The notes: a model not told the origin generated them from the letters alone. A DNA stretch of 44,482 bases from Gammaproteobacteria bacterium (GCA_015494295.1 WGBO01000027.1:1-44482); one strand, 5' to 3'; positions 1 through 9,514 are shown, counted from the first letter of the stretch. Translations and numbers: made by a program.

Positions 1-1
1 G

Positions 2-142
2 CAGGATTTCTCTACTATCAGCGAAGCGGAGGTGCGCATGGTCATGGACAAACTCAACAATCGCCCCAGAAAATGCCTTGGCATGAAAACACCCAATCAG
101 GTATTTTTTGGTATCAAACCACCCGTTGCACTAGTGAGTTGA
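2..142 (+). pseudogene. IS30-family transposase, C-terminal fragment
   Basis: The first frame open at the window edge encodes 46 residues up to a TGA at 140-142. It contains the segment NNRPRKCLGMKTPNQVF, typical of the extreme C-terminus of IS30-family DDE transposases (N-x-RPRKxLGxxTPxEVF), so identification is strong despite the short length. The upstream part lies outside the window, so it may be the end of a complete element or a remnant. The stop sits beside a stretch (about 126-149) that could be the right inverted repeat, since IS30-type genes usually end inside or next to it. It lies 41 bp from the end of an IS3-family element, so this is a small IS cluster. Confidence 0.75.
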
Positions 143-183
143 ATCCGCCGTACAAATCAGAATTCTTGCTTTCATATAAGCCT

Positions 184-210
184 TGAACCGCCCCGGGTAT
201 TCCGGAGACT
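184..210. repeat. IS3-element terminal inverted repeat (orfB-side end)
   Basis: 27 bp starting TGAACCGCCCCG; it matches the reverse complement of 1163-1189 with about four mismatches. It marks the downstream end of the element relative to its genes. Confidence 0.8.
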
Positions 211-222
211 GTTTTGTTTGAG

Positions 223-1139
<917 letters not shown>

Positions 1140-1162
1140 GACTCTAACCTCTCAAGAAATAG

Positions 1163-1189
1163 AGGCTCCGGTAAACTCGGGGCGGTTCA
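1163..1189. repeat. IS3-element terminal inverted repeat (orfA-side end)
   Basis: 27 bp whose reverse complement begins TGAACCGCCCCG, pairing with 184-210. It lies 24 bp upstream of the orfA start codon. Confidence 0.8.
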
Positions 1190-1264
1190 GGAACAGAGAC
1201 ACGAAGGCAGACAGACTGGGGTGCGCGAAATGATCTCCAACCGGCTTCTTACACCGCCGGAACG

Positions 1265-2899
1265 TCAGACCTTGAACTGGCCGACCAGACCCTGAAGTTG
1301 CGCTGCGAGGCGTGCCATTTCGTTGCTGGCTGAGGCAGCTTGTTCGGCGCCGGCGGCCGCTTGGTTGGCGATTTCGTTGATACGCGTTATGTTGCCGTTG
1401 ATCTCCGCGGCGGACGAACTTTGCTCCTCGGCCGCGGAGGCGATCTGGCTGTTCATCTGGCTGATGGATTCCACTGCATCGGTAATGGCACTCAAGGACT
1501 CACCGGCCTTGCCCGCCTGCTCGACGCTGACCTGCGCCTGCTGACAGCCCTGCTCCATAACCTCCGCAGCCCGAGCAGCGCCGACCTGGAGTCGTTCGAT
1601 CATTTCCTGGATCTCCCGGGTTGACTGCTGGGTTCGTCCGGCCAGGGTGCGAACCTCGTCGGCTACCACCGCAAAACCGCGGCCCTGCTCGCCGGCACGG
1701 GCTGCCTCGATGGCAGCGTTCAGTGCTAGAAGATTGGTCTGTTCGGAAATGCCGCGAATGACGTCCAGTACCACACCAATGTTTTCGCTGTCGTTCTCCA
1801 GCTTTCGGATTACCTCGGCGGCATGCTCGACCTCGCTCGCCAGGCCATTGATCGAGAAAATGGTCTGATCGACCACTTGGCGGCCCGTATCGGCCTCATA
1901 GCTCGCATTGCTGGCGCCTTCGGCCGCGGCTGCGGCATTGCGCGATACCTCGTGCACCGTCTCCGTCATCTGGTTCATGGCGGCCGCGACCTGTTCGGTT
2001 TCACTCAATTCGAGGTCAACACTTCTGCGGCTCTCGGTGGAGATGGCAGACATCTCCTCACTCGCCGAGGCGAGTTGGGCAATCGCGCCGGCGACATCTC
2101 CGATGATATCCTGCATCTTGGCAACGAACATATTGAAACTGCTGACCAACTGGCCGATCTCGTCACGGCCGCTCGCCTGAAGGCGCCGGGTAAGGTCTCC
2201 CTCACCGCTCGCAATTTCTTGCAGCGAATGCACTACGTCCTTAATATTTCGACTGACGACGGCGCTGACCAGATAACCGATTGCCCCGACCAGGCCGGCC
2301 ACCACCAGACTGATGAGCAGGCCGACCCTCAAGGCGTTGTCGGATGCCTCGTTGGCCGCCTCGATGGTGCCGGTGAATCGGTCGTAGCCGGCTTGGCGAA
2401 AGCTTTCAAGTTCGTTGCTGAAATCCTTGAGCACCTTGCCTAACTTGTCGGCCATGGGTTTGATACGGGCTGGTTCAATACGACCTTCCACCATGCCGGC
2501 GGCGAGTTCGCGCGCTATGTTGTAGTAGTTGTCGAACAGGGTGGTGAGGTGTTCGGCGCCGCCGGCGATCGCGGAATCGAGTTGTGCGATCTCGGTAAAG
2601 GTATTGCGCATCGCTGCCGCAAGTTCGTCAGCTTCGTTGATCATGTCCGATTCACCACTGTCCACCGCGGAGTTGAGCGTCACCTTGATGCTGTCCAGGC
2701 GCACCCGATTGGCGTCGACGCGTTCGAGGGTAGGAAAGTAGATGTCACGTACGTTGTGCAAGCGTCTGGCGTTGCCGTCGGTCACGCTATAGTTGTAGGA
2801 CAGATTGACTGCGAAACCGGCAATGGCCAGCCCCACCACCAGCAGGATCTTGAAACGGATCGAAAGTGAATCCAACCAACCCATAACTTGGTTTTCCAT
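1265..2899 (-). CDS. Methyl-accepting chemotaxis protein (transmembrane chemoreceptor)
   Basis: 544 residues. It senses ligands outside the inner membrane and controls CheA-CheW signalling to the flagellar motor. TM1 is at about residues 16-38, a mostly helical periplasmic domain of about 150 residues (four-helix-bundle type) follows, TM2 is at about 193-215, HAMP at 216-268, and the signalling domain covers the rest. The invariant hairpin tip [20 protein letters not shown] is at 385-404, followed by [19 protein letters not shown]. The C-terminus is [11 protein letters not shown]; no NWETF-type CheR tether is present, so it probably relies on other receptors for adaptation enzymes. The ATG at 2899 is used; a second in-frame ATG at 2884 (MGWLDSLS) is possible. 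A sigma-28 type promoter lies about 95 bp upstream. The ligand is unknown. Confidence 0.93.
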   Translation of the reverse strand: MENQVMGWLDSLSIRFKILLVVGLAIAGFAVNLSYNYSVTDGNARRLHNVRDIYFPTLERVDANRVRLDSIKVTLNSAVDSGESDMINEADELAAAMRNTFTEIAQLDSAIAGGAEHLTTLFDNYYNIARELAAGMVEGRIEPARIKPMADKLGKVLKDFSNELESFRQAGYDRFTGTIEAANEASDNALRVGLLISLVVAGLVGAIGYLVSAVVSRNIKDVVHSLQEIASGEGDLTRRLQASGRDEIGQLVSSFNMFVAKMQDIIGDVAGAIAQLASASEEMSAISTESRRSVDLELSETEQVAAAMNQMTETVHEVSRNAAAAAEGASNASYEADTGRQVVDQTIFSINGLASEVEHAAEVIRKLENDSENIGVVLDVIRGISEQTNLLALNAAIEAARAGEQGRGFAVVADEVRTLAGRTQQSTREIQEMIERLQVGAARAAEVMEQGCQQAQVSVEQAGKAGESLSAITDAVESISQMNSQIASAAEEQSSSAAEINGNITRINEIANQAAAGAEQAASASNEMARLAAQLQGLVGQFKV

Positions 2900-2994
2900 T
2901 GTCTGATTGATTCCCCACTCCGACAGTTATGCAGCCGGCTCCCTTGCCCTGGCTCCGCGCATACTGATTGCGCTCGGCCAGTCGCTGCCGAGTA

Positions 2995-3021
2995 ATTTCG
3001 GCTACACGAGTACAAACTTTA
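2995..3021 (-). promoter_or_regulatory. Sigma-28 (FliA) promoter for the chemoreceptor gene
   Basis: On the minus strand the -35 element TAAAGTTT (3014-3021) is followed by exactly 11 bases and the -10 element GCCGAAAT (2995-3002). The FliA consensus is TAAAGTTT-N11-GCCGATAA, so the -35 is perfect and the -10 matches six of eight positions. Transcription would start near 2987, giving a leader of about 90 nt. It fits late-class flagellar control of a chemoreceptor. Confidence 0.75.
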
Positions 3022-3059
3022 ACTGACTACAGCAACAACCGGAGCCGGGTGGTTCTCCA

Positions 3060-3132
3060 GCGGTAACAGCCGGCATGGCCGGAAAAATGACGCATGCACC
3101 ATGACGTCATACTCCAGGCGGTAACACGTTAC
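3060..3132. other. Palindrome-rich stretch between glnD and the chemoreceptor gene
   Basis: The 297-bp gap 2900-3196 has no gene. Besides the sigma-28 promoter it holds a dyad CCGGC-ATG-GCCGG (3070-3082), a perfect 10-bp palindrome ATGACGTCAT (3101-3110), an interrupted palindrome GTAAC-AC-GTTAC (3121-3132), and two direct copies of GCGGTAACA (3060-3068 and 3118-3126). None is followed by a T-run on the minus strand, so they do not look like an intrinsic terminator for glnD. They could be operator sites; function unknown. Confidence 0.4.
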
Positions 3133-3196
3133 TATTTCGCGAACTACACGGGTTTCGTCACTTTGAATCAATTGAGTTGGTGTATATCCGGGCTGG

Positions 3197-5887
3197 CTAG
3201 CAGGGCTGATCCAGCGCCTCGATCAGCGCCGCGCGCAGTTTTTCTTGCGCGTCGGTATCCAGCGCCTGCCCGGCGCGATCGGTGACGAAGAACACGTCTT
3301 CGGCGCGCGAGCCGAAGGTGGCGATCTTGGCGTTGTGCAGTACCACGCCCTGTTCATAAAAGATCTGCCCCACCCGCGACAGCAGGCCCGGGTAGTCGGT
3401 GGTGAACAGCTCCACGATGGTTCGGTGCTGTGAGTCATCGGCGTGGAAATGCACCTTGGTGGCGACGTGGAACTGGCGGATGCGGCGTGGTGCGCGGCGC
3501 GCCGAGGGCATGCGTGTGGCGTCGCCCGACAGCAGTTCTTGCTTCATGAGCGTGGTGAGTTCCTCGGCGTCGTAGTTGTCGAGTATGGGTTCGCCAGCCG
3601 AGTTGAGCAGTTGATAGGTGTTGACGGCATAGTCGCGCCCCGAGGTAATGATGCGCGCGTCGGTGATGGTGAGGCCGAGCTGGTCGATCAGCGCCGTGGT
3701 GCGGTTGAACAGGCGGTCGATCACGGGTGTGTACAGGAACAGGGCGCTGCCGCCGCGTTCCGACTGCGGGCGCAGGGCGACGCGCACGCCGTCCATGTTG
3801 CCCTCGCTGAAGATCACGCGGGCGTGCCATACCACTTCGTCGACGCTGTGGCGCAGGAAATAATCGTCGGGGAAATCCTGCCACAGCGCGGCGAGCTGTC
3901 CGGCGTCTATACCCTGTTCGAGCAGTTCGGCGGCCGCCTTGTCCTTGATGTCACGGATCAGCTCATCGCGGTGCAACGGGTTTTCCAGGCCGCGCCTCAG
4001 TGCGCGTTGGGTGGCGTTGTACAGGTCCCGGAAAAGCGCCTCCTTCCAGGAGTTCCACAGGGTGGGGTTGGTGCCGCGGATGTCGGCAACGGTCAGCAGG
4101 TACAGGTAGTCCAGGCGCGTGCGGTCGCCAACCTGGGTGGCGAACTCGTGGATGACGTCGGGGTCGGTGATGTCGCGGCGCTGCGCCACGTGCGACATCA
4201 GCAGGTGGTTGCGCACCAGCCAGGAGACCAGCTTGCAGTCGTAGTCGCTGAGTCCGTGCTGTTGCAGGAAGTCGTAGGCGTCCTCGGCGCCCAGTTCGGC
4301 GTGGTTGCCGCCGCGTCCCTTGCCGATGTCGTGAAAGAAACCAGCCAGGTACAGCAGTTCCGGCTTGGGGATCTCGCCGGAGATCCGGCTGCACAGGGGC
4401 AGTTCGTGCGCCATTTCGGGAACCGAGAAGCGGCGCAGGTTGCGCACCACGAACAGGGTATGTTCGTCGACCGTGTAGGCGTGGAACAGGTCGTGTTGCA
4501 TCTGTCCGACGATATTCTCGAACACCGGGTAATAGGCGGCCAGTACGCCGTATCGGTTCATGCGCCGCAGTTCGTGGGTCAACCCGCGCGGCTGGCGGAA
4601 GATCTCCATGAACAGGCTGCGTGCGCGTATGTCCTGGCGGAAGCTGTCGTCGATCAGGTGCAGATGGTCGCGCACCAGGCGGATGGTGGAGGCGCGAACG
4701 CCCCTGATTTCCGGGTGCTGTTGCATGATCAGGAACAGTTCCAGCAGCGCGAAGGGATAGCGCCGGAACACGCTGTTGCCGGTGACTTCGAGGAAGCCCT
4801 TGCGGACCTGGAAACGGCGGTTGATCGGTGTCGCCGGCGTGCTGTCCTGGTCGTGGAAAATGATGTCCTGGAGCAGTTGCAGCAGCATTTCGTTGAGTCG
4901 GCTGAGTGCCTGGATGGTGCGGTAGTAATCCTTCATGAACCATTCCACGGCCAGCTTGTGGTCGTGGTCGGTATAGCCGAAGCGCTGCGCCAGGGTGCGC
5001 TGGTGGTCGAACAGCAGGCGGTCCTCGCGGCGCCCGGTGATCTGGTGCAGGCCAAAGCGGACTTTCCACAGGAATCGCTGGCCCTGCATCAGGGTGTCGT
5101 ATTCGCCGGGGGTGATGCCTTCGCGCTCCACCAGTTCGCGCAGGTCGGTGGTGCCGAAGTGGCGTTTGAACACCCAGCCGATCATCTGCGCGTCGCGCAG
5201 GCCGCCGGGGCCTTCCTTGACGTTGGGTTCGAGGTTGTACACGGCGTCGTCGAACTTGCGGTAGCGGGCGCGTTGTTCTTCCAGCTTGGCGGCGAAGAAC
5301 TCGCGGTCCGGCCAGGCGTGCTCCGGCCCGGTGAGACGGCGCATGTCCTCGAACAGATCCTCGCGCCCGTACAGCAGACGCGCTTCCATCAGGTTGGTGG
5401 CCACGGTGATGTCGGCGCGCGCCTGTTCCTGGCAGTCCTCCAGGGTGCGCACGCTGTGGCCCACCTCCAGGCCGATATCCCACAACAGCATCAGGAACGA
5501 TTCCAGCGCGGCGGCGCTGGCGTCGTCTTCGGTGCGCGCCAGCAGGATCATGATGTCGACGTCCGAGCCCGGCAGCAGTTCGGCGCGGCCGTAGCCGCCG
5601 ACCGCCACCAGCGCGCCGTCCAGTGTCGCCAGCCTGGATTCCCAGCAGCGCACCAGCACCTGGTCGACGGCCCAGGCGCGCGCGAACACCAGATCCTCGA
5701 TGTCGGCGCCGGCGTCGAAACGCTCCAGCAGCCGTTCCGTGGAGTGACGCAGGAAGGCGCGGCAGTCACTGACAGAAGGCGTGTCAGCCTCGAACGCGCG
5801 GTCCAGCAGGCCAAGGTCGAACCAGTCTTTCACGGTGTCGCCGTCGGGGCGGCTGTCGGGCAGGATGTCGTCGTCGGGGCTGATCAT
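3197..5887 (-). CDS. glnD: Bifunctional [PII] uridylyltransferase / uridylyl-removing enzyme
   Basis: 896 residues from the ATG at 5887 (E. coli GlnD is 890). It uridylylates PII when glutamine is low and removes UMP when glutamine is high, controlling glutamine synthetase and nitrogen gene expression. The nucleotidyltransferase motif GGYGRAELLPGSDVDIMIL is at residues 97-115, with D109 and D111 as metal ligands. The central HD domain shows HAYTVDEHTLFVVRNL and FFHDIGKGRGGNHAELG. Two ACT domains for glutamine sensing end the protein (VELFTTDYPGLLSRVGQIF, LHNAKIATFGSRAEDVFFV). A longer frame reaches 5956, but the 5887 start overlaps the map stop as ATGA and matches the family N-terminus. It is cotranscribed with map, as in E. 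coli map-glnD. Confidence 0.95.
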   Translation of the reverse strand: MISPDDDILPDSRPDGDTVKDWFDLGLLDRAFEADTPSVSDCRAFLRHSTERLLERFDAGADIEDLVFARAWAVDQVLVRCWESRLATLDGALVAVGGYGRAELLPGSDVDIMILLARTEDDASAAALESFLMLLWDIGLEVGHSVRTLEDCQEQARADITVATNLMEARLLYGREDLFEDMRRLTGPEHAWPDREFFAAKLEEQRARYRKFDDAVYNLEPNVKEGPGGLRDAQMIGWVFKRHFGTTDLRELVEREGITPGEYDTLMQGQRFLWKVRFGLHQITGRREDRLLFDHQRTLAQRFGYTDHDHKLAVEWFMKDYYRTIQALSRLNEMLLQLLQDIIFHDQDSTPATPINRRFQVRKGFLEVTGNSVFRRYPFALLELFLIMQQHPEIRGVRASTIRLVRDHLHLIDDSFRQDIRARSLFMEIFRQPRGLTHELRRMNRYGVLAAYYPVFENIVGQMQHDLFHAYTVDEHTLFVVRNLRRFSVPEMAHELPLCSRISGEIPKPELLYLAGFFHDIGKGRGGNHAELGAEDAYDFLQQHGLSDYDCKLVSWLVRNHLLMSHVAQRRDITDPDVIHEFATQVGDRTRLDYLYLLTVADIRGTNPTLWNSWKEALFRDLYNATQRALRRGLENPLHRDELIRDIKDKAAAELLEQGIDAGQLAALWQDFPDDYFLRHSVDEVVWHARVIFSEGNMDGVRVALRPQSERGGSALFLYTPVIDRLFNRTTALIDQLGLTITDARIITSGRDYAVNTYQLLNSAGEPILDNYDAEELTTLMKQELLSGDATRMPSARRAPRRIRQFHVATKVHFHADDSQHRTIVELFTTDYPGLLSRVGQIFYEQGVVLHNAKIATFGSRAEDVFFVTDRAGQALDTDAQEKLRAALIEALDQPC

Positions 5888-6651
5888 ATGGTTTCGCCCT
5901 CGCGCAGCGTCAGCACCTCGTAGCCGTCGGCCGTGACCAGAATGGTGTGTTCCCACTGCGCCGACAGGCTGTGGTCCTTGGTGACGACCGTCCAGCCGTC
6001 CTTGAGCACCTTGGTCTGGCGCTTGCCGGCGTTGATCATCGGTTCGATGGTGAAGGTCATGCCTTGTTGCAGCACCACGCCGGTGCCCGGCTTGCCGTAG
6101 TGCAACACCTGCGGGTCTTCGTGGAATTCACGTCCGATGCCGTGGCCGCAGTACTCGCGCACCACCGAGTAGTTGCGGCTCTCCGCCAGGCGCTGGATGG
6201 CGTGGCCGATGTCGCCCAGGCGCGCGCCGGGCCTGACCATGCGGATGCCGGTGCACATGCACTCGTAGGAGGTCTCGGCCAGCCGTCTGGCGATCACCGA
6301 GGGCTCTCCGATGAAGAACATCTTGCTGGTGTCGCCGTGAAAGCCGTCCTTGATGACGGTGATATCGATATTGAGTACATCGCCGGGTTTCAGCTTGCGG
6401 TCGCCGGGAATGCCGTGACACACCTGGTGGTTGATCGAGGTGCAGATGGATTTGGGAAAGCCGCGGTAGTTGAGCGGGGCGGGGATGGCGTCCTGCTCGT
6501 TGACGATATAGTCGTGACAGATGCGGTCCAGTTCGCCGGTGGTGATGCCGGCCCTGACGTGGGGTTCGATCATTTCCAGGACTTCGGCGGCCAGGCGGCC
6601 GGCGACACGCATCTTTTCGATTTCTTCGGGGGTTTTGATGGATATGCTCAT
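5884..6651 (-). CDS. map: Methionine aminopeptidase, type I
   Basis: 255 residues. It removes the initiator methionine from nascent proteins. All five metal ligands are present: D96 (NIDITV), D107 (HGDTS), H170 (CGHGIGREFHEDP), E203 (FTIEPMIN) and E234 (QWEHT); H79 is the substrate-contacting histidine. There is no N-terminal zinc finger, so it is the short bacterial Ia form. A good Shine-Dalgarno AGGA lies eight bases before the ATG, preceded by an 8-bp hairpin. The gene is divergent from rpsB, an arrangement widespread in Gammaproteobacteria, and translationally coupled to glnD by an ATGA overlap. Confidence 0.97.
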   Translation of the reverse strand: MSISIKTPEEIEKMRVAGRLAAEVLEMIEPHVRAGITTGELDRICHDYIVNEQDAIPAPLNYRGFPKSICTSINHQVCHGIPGDRKLKPGDVLNIDITVIKDGFHGDTSKMFFIGEPSVIARRLAETSYECMCTGIRMVRPGARLGDIGHAIQRLAESRNYSVVREYCGHGIGREFHEDPQVLHYGKPGTGVVLQQGMTFTIEPMINAGKRQTKVLKDGWTVVTKDHSLSAQWEHTILVTADGYEVLTLREGETI

Positions 6652-6661
6652 GGCTTCCTGT

Positions 6662-6681
6662 CGCTGCCGCTTCCGGCAGCG
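6662..6681 (-). promoter_or_regulatory. Hairpin in the map leader, abutting the ribosome binding site
   Basis: On the minus strand CGCTGCCG-GAAG-CGGCAGCG forms a perfect 8-bp stem with a four-base loop, ending ten bases before the map ATG; the AGGA of the Shine-Dalgarno starts two bases after the stem. No T-run follows, so it is not a terminator. It may stabilise the mRNA end or affect ribosome access. The rest of the 271-bp gap (6652-6922) holds the rpsB promoter and leader; I could not assign a map promoter. Confidence 0.4.
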
Positions 6682-6732
6682 CTGGCTGGTCGGGTCGGAC
6701 GTGTGGTTGGGAGGTCTAAGTGACCGAAATAA

Positions 6733-6761
6733 TTGCTGTTCCGCCTAGTGTATGGTATAAA
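6733..6761 (+). promoter_or_regulatory. Sigma-70 promoter of rpsB-tsf
   Basis: TTGCTG (6733-6738), a 17-base spacer and TATAAA (6756-6761), directly followed by the GC-rich discriminator GCGCGGC. A GC discriminator after the -10 is characteristic of stringently (ppGpp) controlled ribosomal promoters. The start would be near 6768. Confidence 0.6.
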
Positions 6762-6767
6762 GCGCGG

Positions 6768-6922
6768 CTTGTTAACAGGTGATCCCGGAATCCACCGGGC
6801 GCCCGTGACATAAATCCACACATGCGTCGACACATGCAGTTGGGTGCCTTCGGACGGCGAACGCCATCCGCGGGTTACTGTATGGGGCGCATGGAGGCCC
6901 AACCCTGACAACGAGGTTAACC
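6768..6922 (+). promoter_or_regulatory. rpsB leader, possible S2 autoregulatory region
   Basis: About 155 nt of untranslated leader is predicted between the promoter and the rpsB ATG. It contains a small hairpin CCCGG-aatcca-CCGGG and further GC-rich dyads, and ends with the ribosome binding sequence GAGG. In E. coli and relatives S2 represses its own mRNA through a structured 5' leader, so the length and position suggest the same here. The assignment rests on position and size only. Confidence 0.35.
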
Positions 6923-7666
6923 ATGTCTAACGTAACCATGCGCCAGATGCTTGAGGCTGGCGTGCATTTCGGGCACCAGGCCCGTTTCTGGAACCCGAAG
7001 ATGGCGCCGTACATCTTCGGCGAACGCAGCAAAATCCACATCATCAATCTGGAAAAGACGCTGCCGCTCTACAACGACGCGCTGAATTTCATCAGCAAGC
7101 TGGTCGCCAACAAGGGTATCGTGCTGTTCGTCGGCACCAAGCGTTCCGCGCGCGACACCATTCGCGCCGAGGCCGAGCGCTGCAAGATGCCCTACGTGAA
7201 CCATCGCTGGCTCGGCGGCATGCTCACCAACTTCAAGACCGTGCGCCAGTCCATCAAGCGCCTGAAGGATCTTGAAGCGATGGAGCAGGACGGCACCTTC
7301 GAAAAGCTGAACAAGAAGGAAGCCCTGATGCTGACCCGCGAGAAGCAGAAGCTGGATCGCAGCCTGGGCGGCATCAAGGACATGAACCGTCTGCCCGACG
7401 CCATGTTCGTCGTGGATGTCGGTCACGAGAAGATCGCCGTCGCCGAAGCGAAGAAGCTCGGCATCCCGGTGGTGGGCATTGTCGACACCAACAACTCCCC
7501 GGACGACATCGATTACGTCATCCCGGGCAACGACGACTCCATTCGCGCCATCCAGCTCTACGTGCAGGGTGTGGCCGATGCGGTCGAGACCGGCCGTGTC
7601 ACCATGGCGCAGGTCGGCGGCAGCAAGGATGACGAGTTCGTCGAGGTCGACAGCGAGGCCGGCTGA
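6923..7666 (+). CDS. rpsB: 30S ribosomal protein S2
   Basis: 247 residues, the normal S2 length. The N-terminus [20 protein letters not shown] and the segment [19 protein letters not shown] are S2 signatures, and [20 protein letters not shown] is the conserved C-terminal part. S2 is assembled late onto the back of the 30S subunit, with contact to S1. It is first in the rpsB-tsf operon, with tsf 60 bp downstream. A clear GAGG binding site precedes the ATG. Confidence 0.98.
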   Translation: MSNVTMRQMLEAGVHFGHQARFWNPKMAPYIFGERSKIHIINLEKTLPLYNDALNFISKLVANKGIVLFVGTKRSARDTIRAEAERCKMPYVNHRWLGGMLTNFKTVRQSIKRLKDLEAMEQDGTFEKLNKKEALMLTREKQKLDRSLGGIKDMNRLPDAMFVVDVGHEKIAVAEAKKLGIPVVGIVDTNNSPDDIDYVIPGNDDSIRAIQLYVQGVADAVETGRVTMAQVGGSKDDEFVEVDSEAG

Positions 7667-7726
7667 GGCCGCCCGCACGACCGGATTTATCGATTCAATC
7701 GCAGTTTTTCAAGAGAGGAAAGATTC

Positions 7727-8611
7727 ATGGCAATTTCAGCAGCGCAGGTGAAAGAACTGCGCCAGCGTACCGGTTGCGGCATGATGGAATGCAAGAAGGC
7801 CCTGGTGGAAGCGGACGGTGACATGGACGCCGCCGCCGAGGCCCTGCGCAAGTCGGGTCTGGCCAAGGCCGACAAGAAGGCCGGCCGTGTGGCCTCCGAA
7901 GGCATGATCGCGGTCGAGGTCAGCGGCGACGGCAAGACGGCGGTGATGGTCGAGGTCAATTCCGAGACCGACTTCGTGGCCAAGAAGCAAGAGTTCCAGG
8001 ACTTCGTCCGTGCCGTGGCGAAACGCGTCATGGCCGATGCGCCGGCCGATGTGGAGGCGCTGATGGCGCTGCCGCTGAACGACGGTGGCGAGAGCGTCGA
8101 CGAGGCGCGCCGCGGACTGATCGCAACCATTGGCGAGAACATCAACGTGCGCCGTTTCGTGCGCCGCGAGTCCACCGGCGGCGCCCTGTCCAGCTACCTG
8201 CATGGTTCCCGTATCGGCGTGCTGGTGGAAGTGGAGGGCGGTGACGCCGACCTGGCGCGCGACGTCGCTATGCACATTGCCGCCTCCAGGCCGGTGTGCG
8301 TGGACGAAAACGAGGTGCCGCAGGAAATGCTCGACAAGGAGAAGGAGATCTTCTCCGCGCAGGCCGAGGCCAGCGGCAAGCCCGCCGACATCATCGAGAA
8401 GATGGTCAGTGGACGCATCCGCAAGTTCCTGGGCGAGATCACCCTGCTGGGGCAGCCTTTCGTCAAGGATCCCGACCAGACCGTCGGCAAGCTGCTCAAG
8501 GGCGCCGGCGCGACGGTCAAGGGGTTCGACCGGCTGGAACTCGGCGAGGGCGTCGAGAAGAAGACCGAGAACTTTGCCGAAGAGGTCATGGCGCAGGTTC
8601 AGGGCAGCTGA
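7727..8611 (+). CDS. tsf: Translation elongation factor Ts
   Basis: 294 residues; it is the GDP-GTP exchange factor for EF-Tu. The N-terminal UBA-like domain ([20 protein letters not shown]) is followed by the core domain with the exchange motif TDFVA at residues 81-85. The rest covers the two EF-Tu-binding subdomains and the C-terminal module. GAGAGGAAA lies just upstream of the ATG. A strong intrinsic terminator about 50 bp after the stop ends the rpsB-tsf transcript. Confidence 0.98.
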   Translation: MAISAAQVKELRQRTGCGMMECKKALVEADGDMDAAAEALRKSGLAKADKKAGRVASEGMIAVEVSGDGKTAVMVEVNSETDFVAKKQEFQDFVRAVAKRVMADAPADVEALMALPLNDGGESVDEARRGLIATIGENINVRRFVRRESTGGALSSYLHGSRIGVLVEVEGGDADLARDVAMHIAASRPVCVDENEVPQEMLDKEKEIFSAQAEASGKPADIIEKMVSGRIRKFLGEITLLGQPFVKDPDQTVGKLLKGAGATVKGFDRLELGEGVEKKTENFAEEVMAQVQGS

Positions 8612-8660
8612 ACCCACGTCCCGCCGGGGAGGACGCGAAGTCCACTTGCCGGTATGATTC

Positions 8661-8687
8661 ACGGGGTCGCTTTGCGACCCCGTTTTG
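8661..8687 (+). terminator. Intrinsic terminator after tsf
   Basis: A perfect 10-bp stem ACGGGGTCGC / GCGACCCCGT with the three-base loop TTT, running into GTTTTG. It separates the ribosomal rpsB-tsf unit from pyrH and the genes behind it. Confidence 0.88.
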
Positions 8688-8739
8688 TACCCGCGTCCGA
8701 ATTGTTGGTGACCGGTGCCTGGCGCAGCGGTCACCATGG

Positions 8740-8788
8740 TGATAAATTTACTTAAATTTTAACTATAACTTATTGTAAATAAAAAACT
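8740..8788 (+). promoter_or_regulatory. AT-rich leader and likely promoter zone of pyrH
   Basis: After the terminator the sequence turns very AT-rich immediately before pyrH. TTTACT (8748-8753) with TTATTG or TATAAC downstream could be a promoter, but no pair is close to consensus. No Shine-Dalgarno is visible before the pyrH ATG (AATAAAAAACTATG), so translation may rely on the unstructured A-rich leader. Confidence 0.4.
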
Positions 8789-9508
8789 ATGAGCAAAGAC
8801 AAACTGGTCTATCGCCGTATCCTGCTGAAAATAAGCGGTGAGGCCCTGATGGGAGACGGTGACTACGGCATCGACCCCGAGACCATCCGCCGGGTGGCTG
8901 GCGAGATTACCGATCTTGCCGCGCGCGGTGTGGAGGTCGGCCTGGTCATCGGCGGCGGCAACATTTTTCGCGGGGCGGGGCTGGCGCAGGGCGGTATCGA
9001 CCGGGTGACCGGCGACCACATGGGCATGCTGGCCACCGTGATCAATGCCCTGGCCATGCAGGATGCGCTGGAGAAACTCGGCGGTGAATGCCGGGTGATG
9101 TCGGCGCTCAAGATCAACCAGGTCAGCGAGGACTACATCCGCCGCCGCGCCGTACGCCACCTGGAGAAGGGGCGCATCGTGCTGTTCGCCGCCGGCACCG
9201 GCAATCCCTTTTTCACCACGGATTCCGCCGCCAGCCTGCGCGCCATCGAGATCGGGGCCGAGATCATGCTCAAGGCGACCAAGGTCGACGGCATCTACGA
9301 TTCCGATCCGGTCAGCAACCCGGATGCGGTGCGTTACGAGAAACTGAGCTACGACGAGGCCATCGTCAAGAAACTGGGTGTCATGGATACCACGGCACTG
9401 GTGTTGTGCCGCGACCAGAAGGTGCCGGTGCGGGTGTTCGACCTGTTCGAGCCCGGCAACCTGCTGAAAGTGGTTCAGGGTGAATCTGTCGGAACACTGG
9501 TGGAGTAG
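8789..9508 (+). CDS. pyrH: UMP kinase
   Basis: 239 residues; it phosphorylates UMP to UDP, using ATP, as a hexamer allosterically activated by GTP and inhibited by UTP. It belongs to the amino-acid-kinase fold. KISGEAL (residues 14-20) and GGGNIFRG (55-62) are the phosphate-binding loops, followed by [16 protein letters not shown] and [12 protein letters not shown], both signatures of bacterial UMP kinase. It starts the transcription unit after the tsf terminator, with frr six bases behind its stop. Confidence 0.98.
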   Translation: MSKDKLVYRRILLKISGEALMGDGDYGIDPETIRRVAGEITDLAARGVEVGLVIGGGNIFRGAGLAQGGIDRVTGDHMGMLATVINALAMQDALEKLGGECRVMSALKINQVSEDYIRRRAVRHLEKGRIVLFAAGTGNPFFTTDSAASLRAIEIGAEIMLKATKVDGIYDSDPVSNPDAVRYEKLSYDEAIVKKLGVMDTTALVLCRDQKVPVRVFDLFEPGNLLKVVQGESVGTLVE

Positions 9509-9514
9509 AAGGCG

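Noticed and set aside
3443..5923. 826-codon open frame on the plus strand opposite glnD
   Set aside because: Shadow frame caused by GC-rich codons; the minus-strand glnD is complete with all domains, and this frame gives a low-complexity Val/Gln/Ala-rich product with no recognisable motif.
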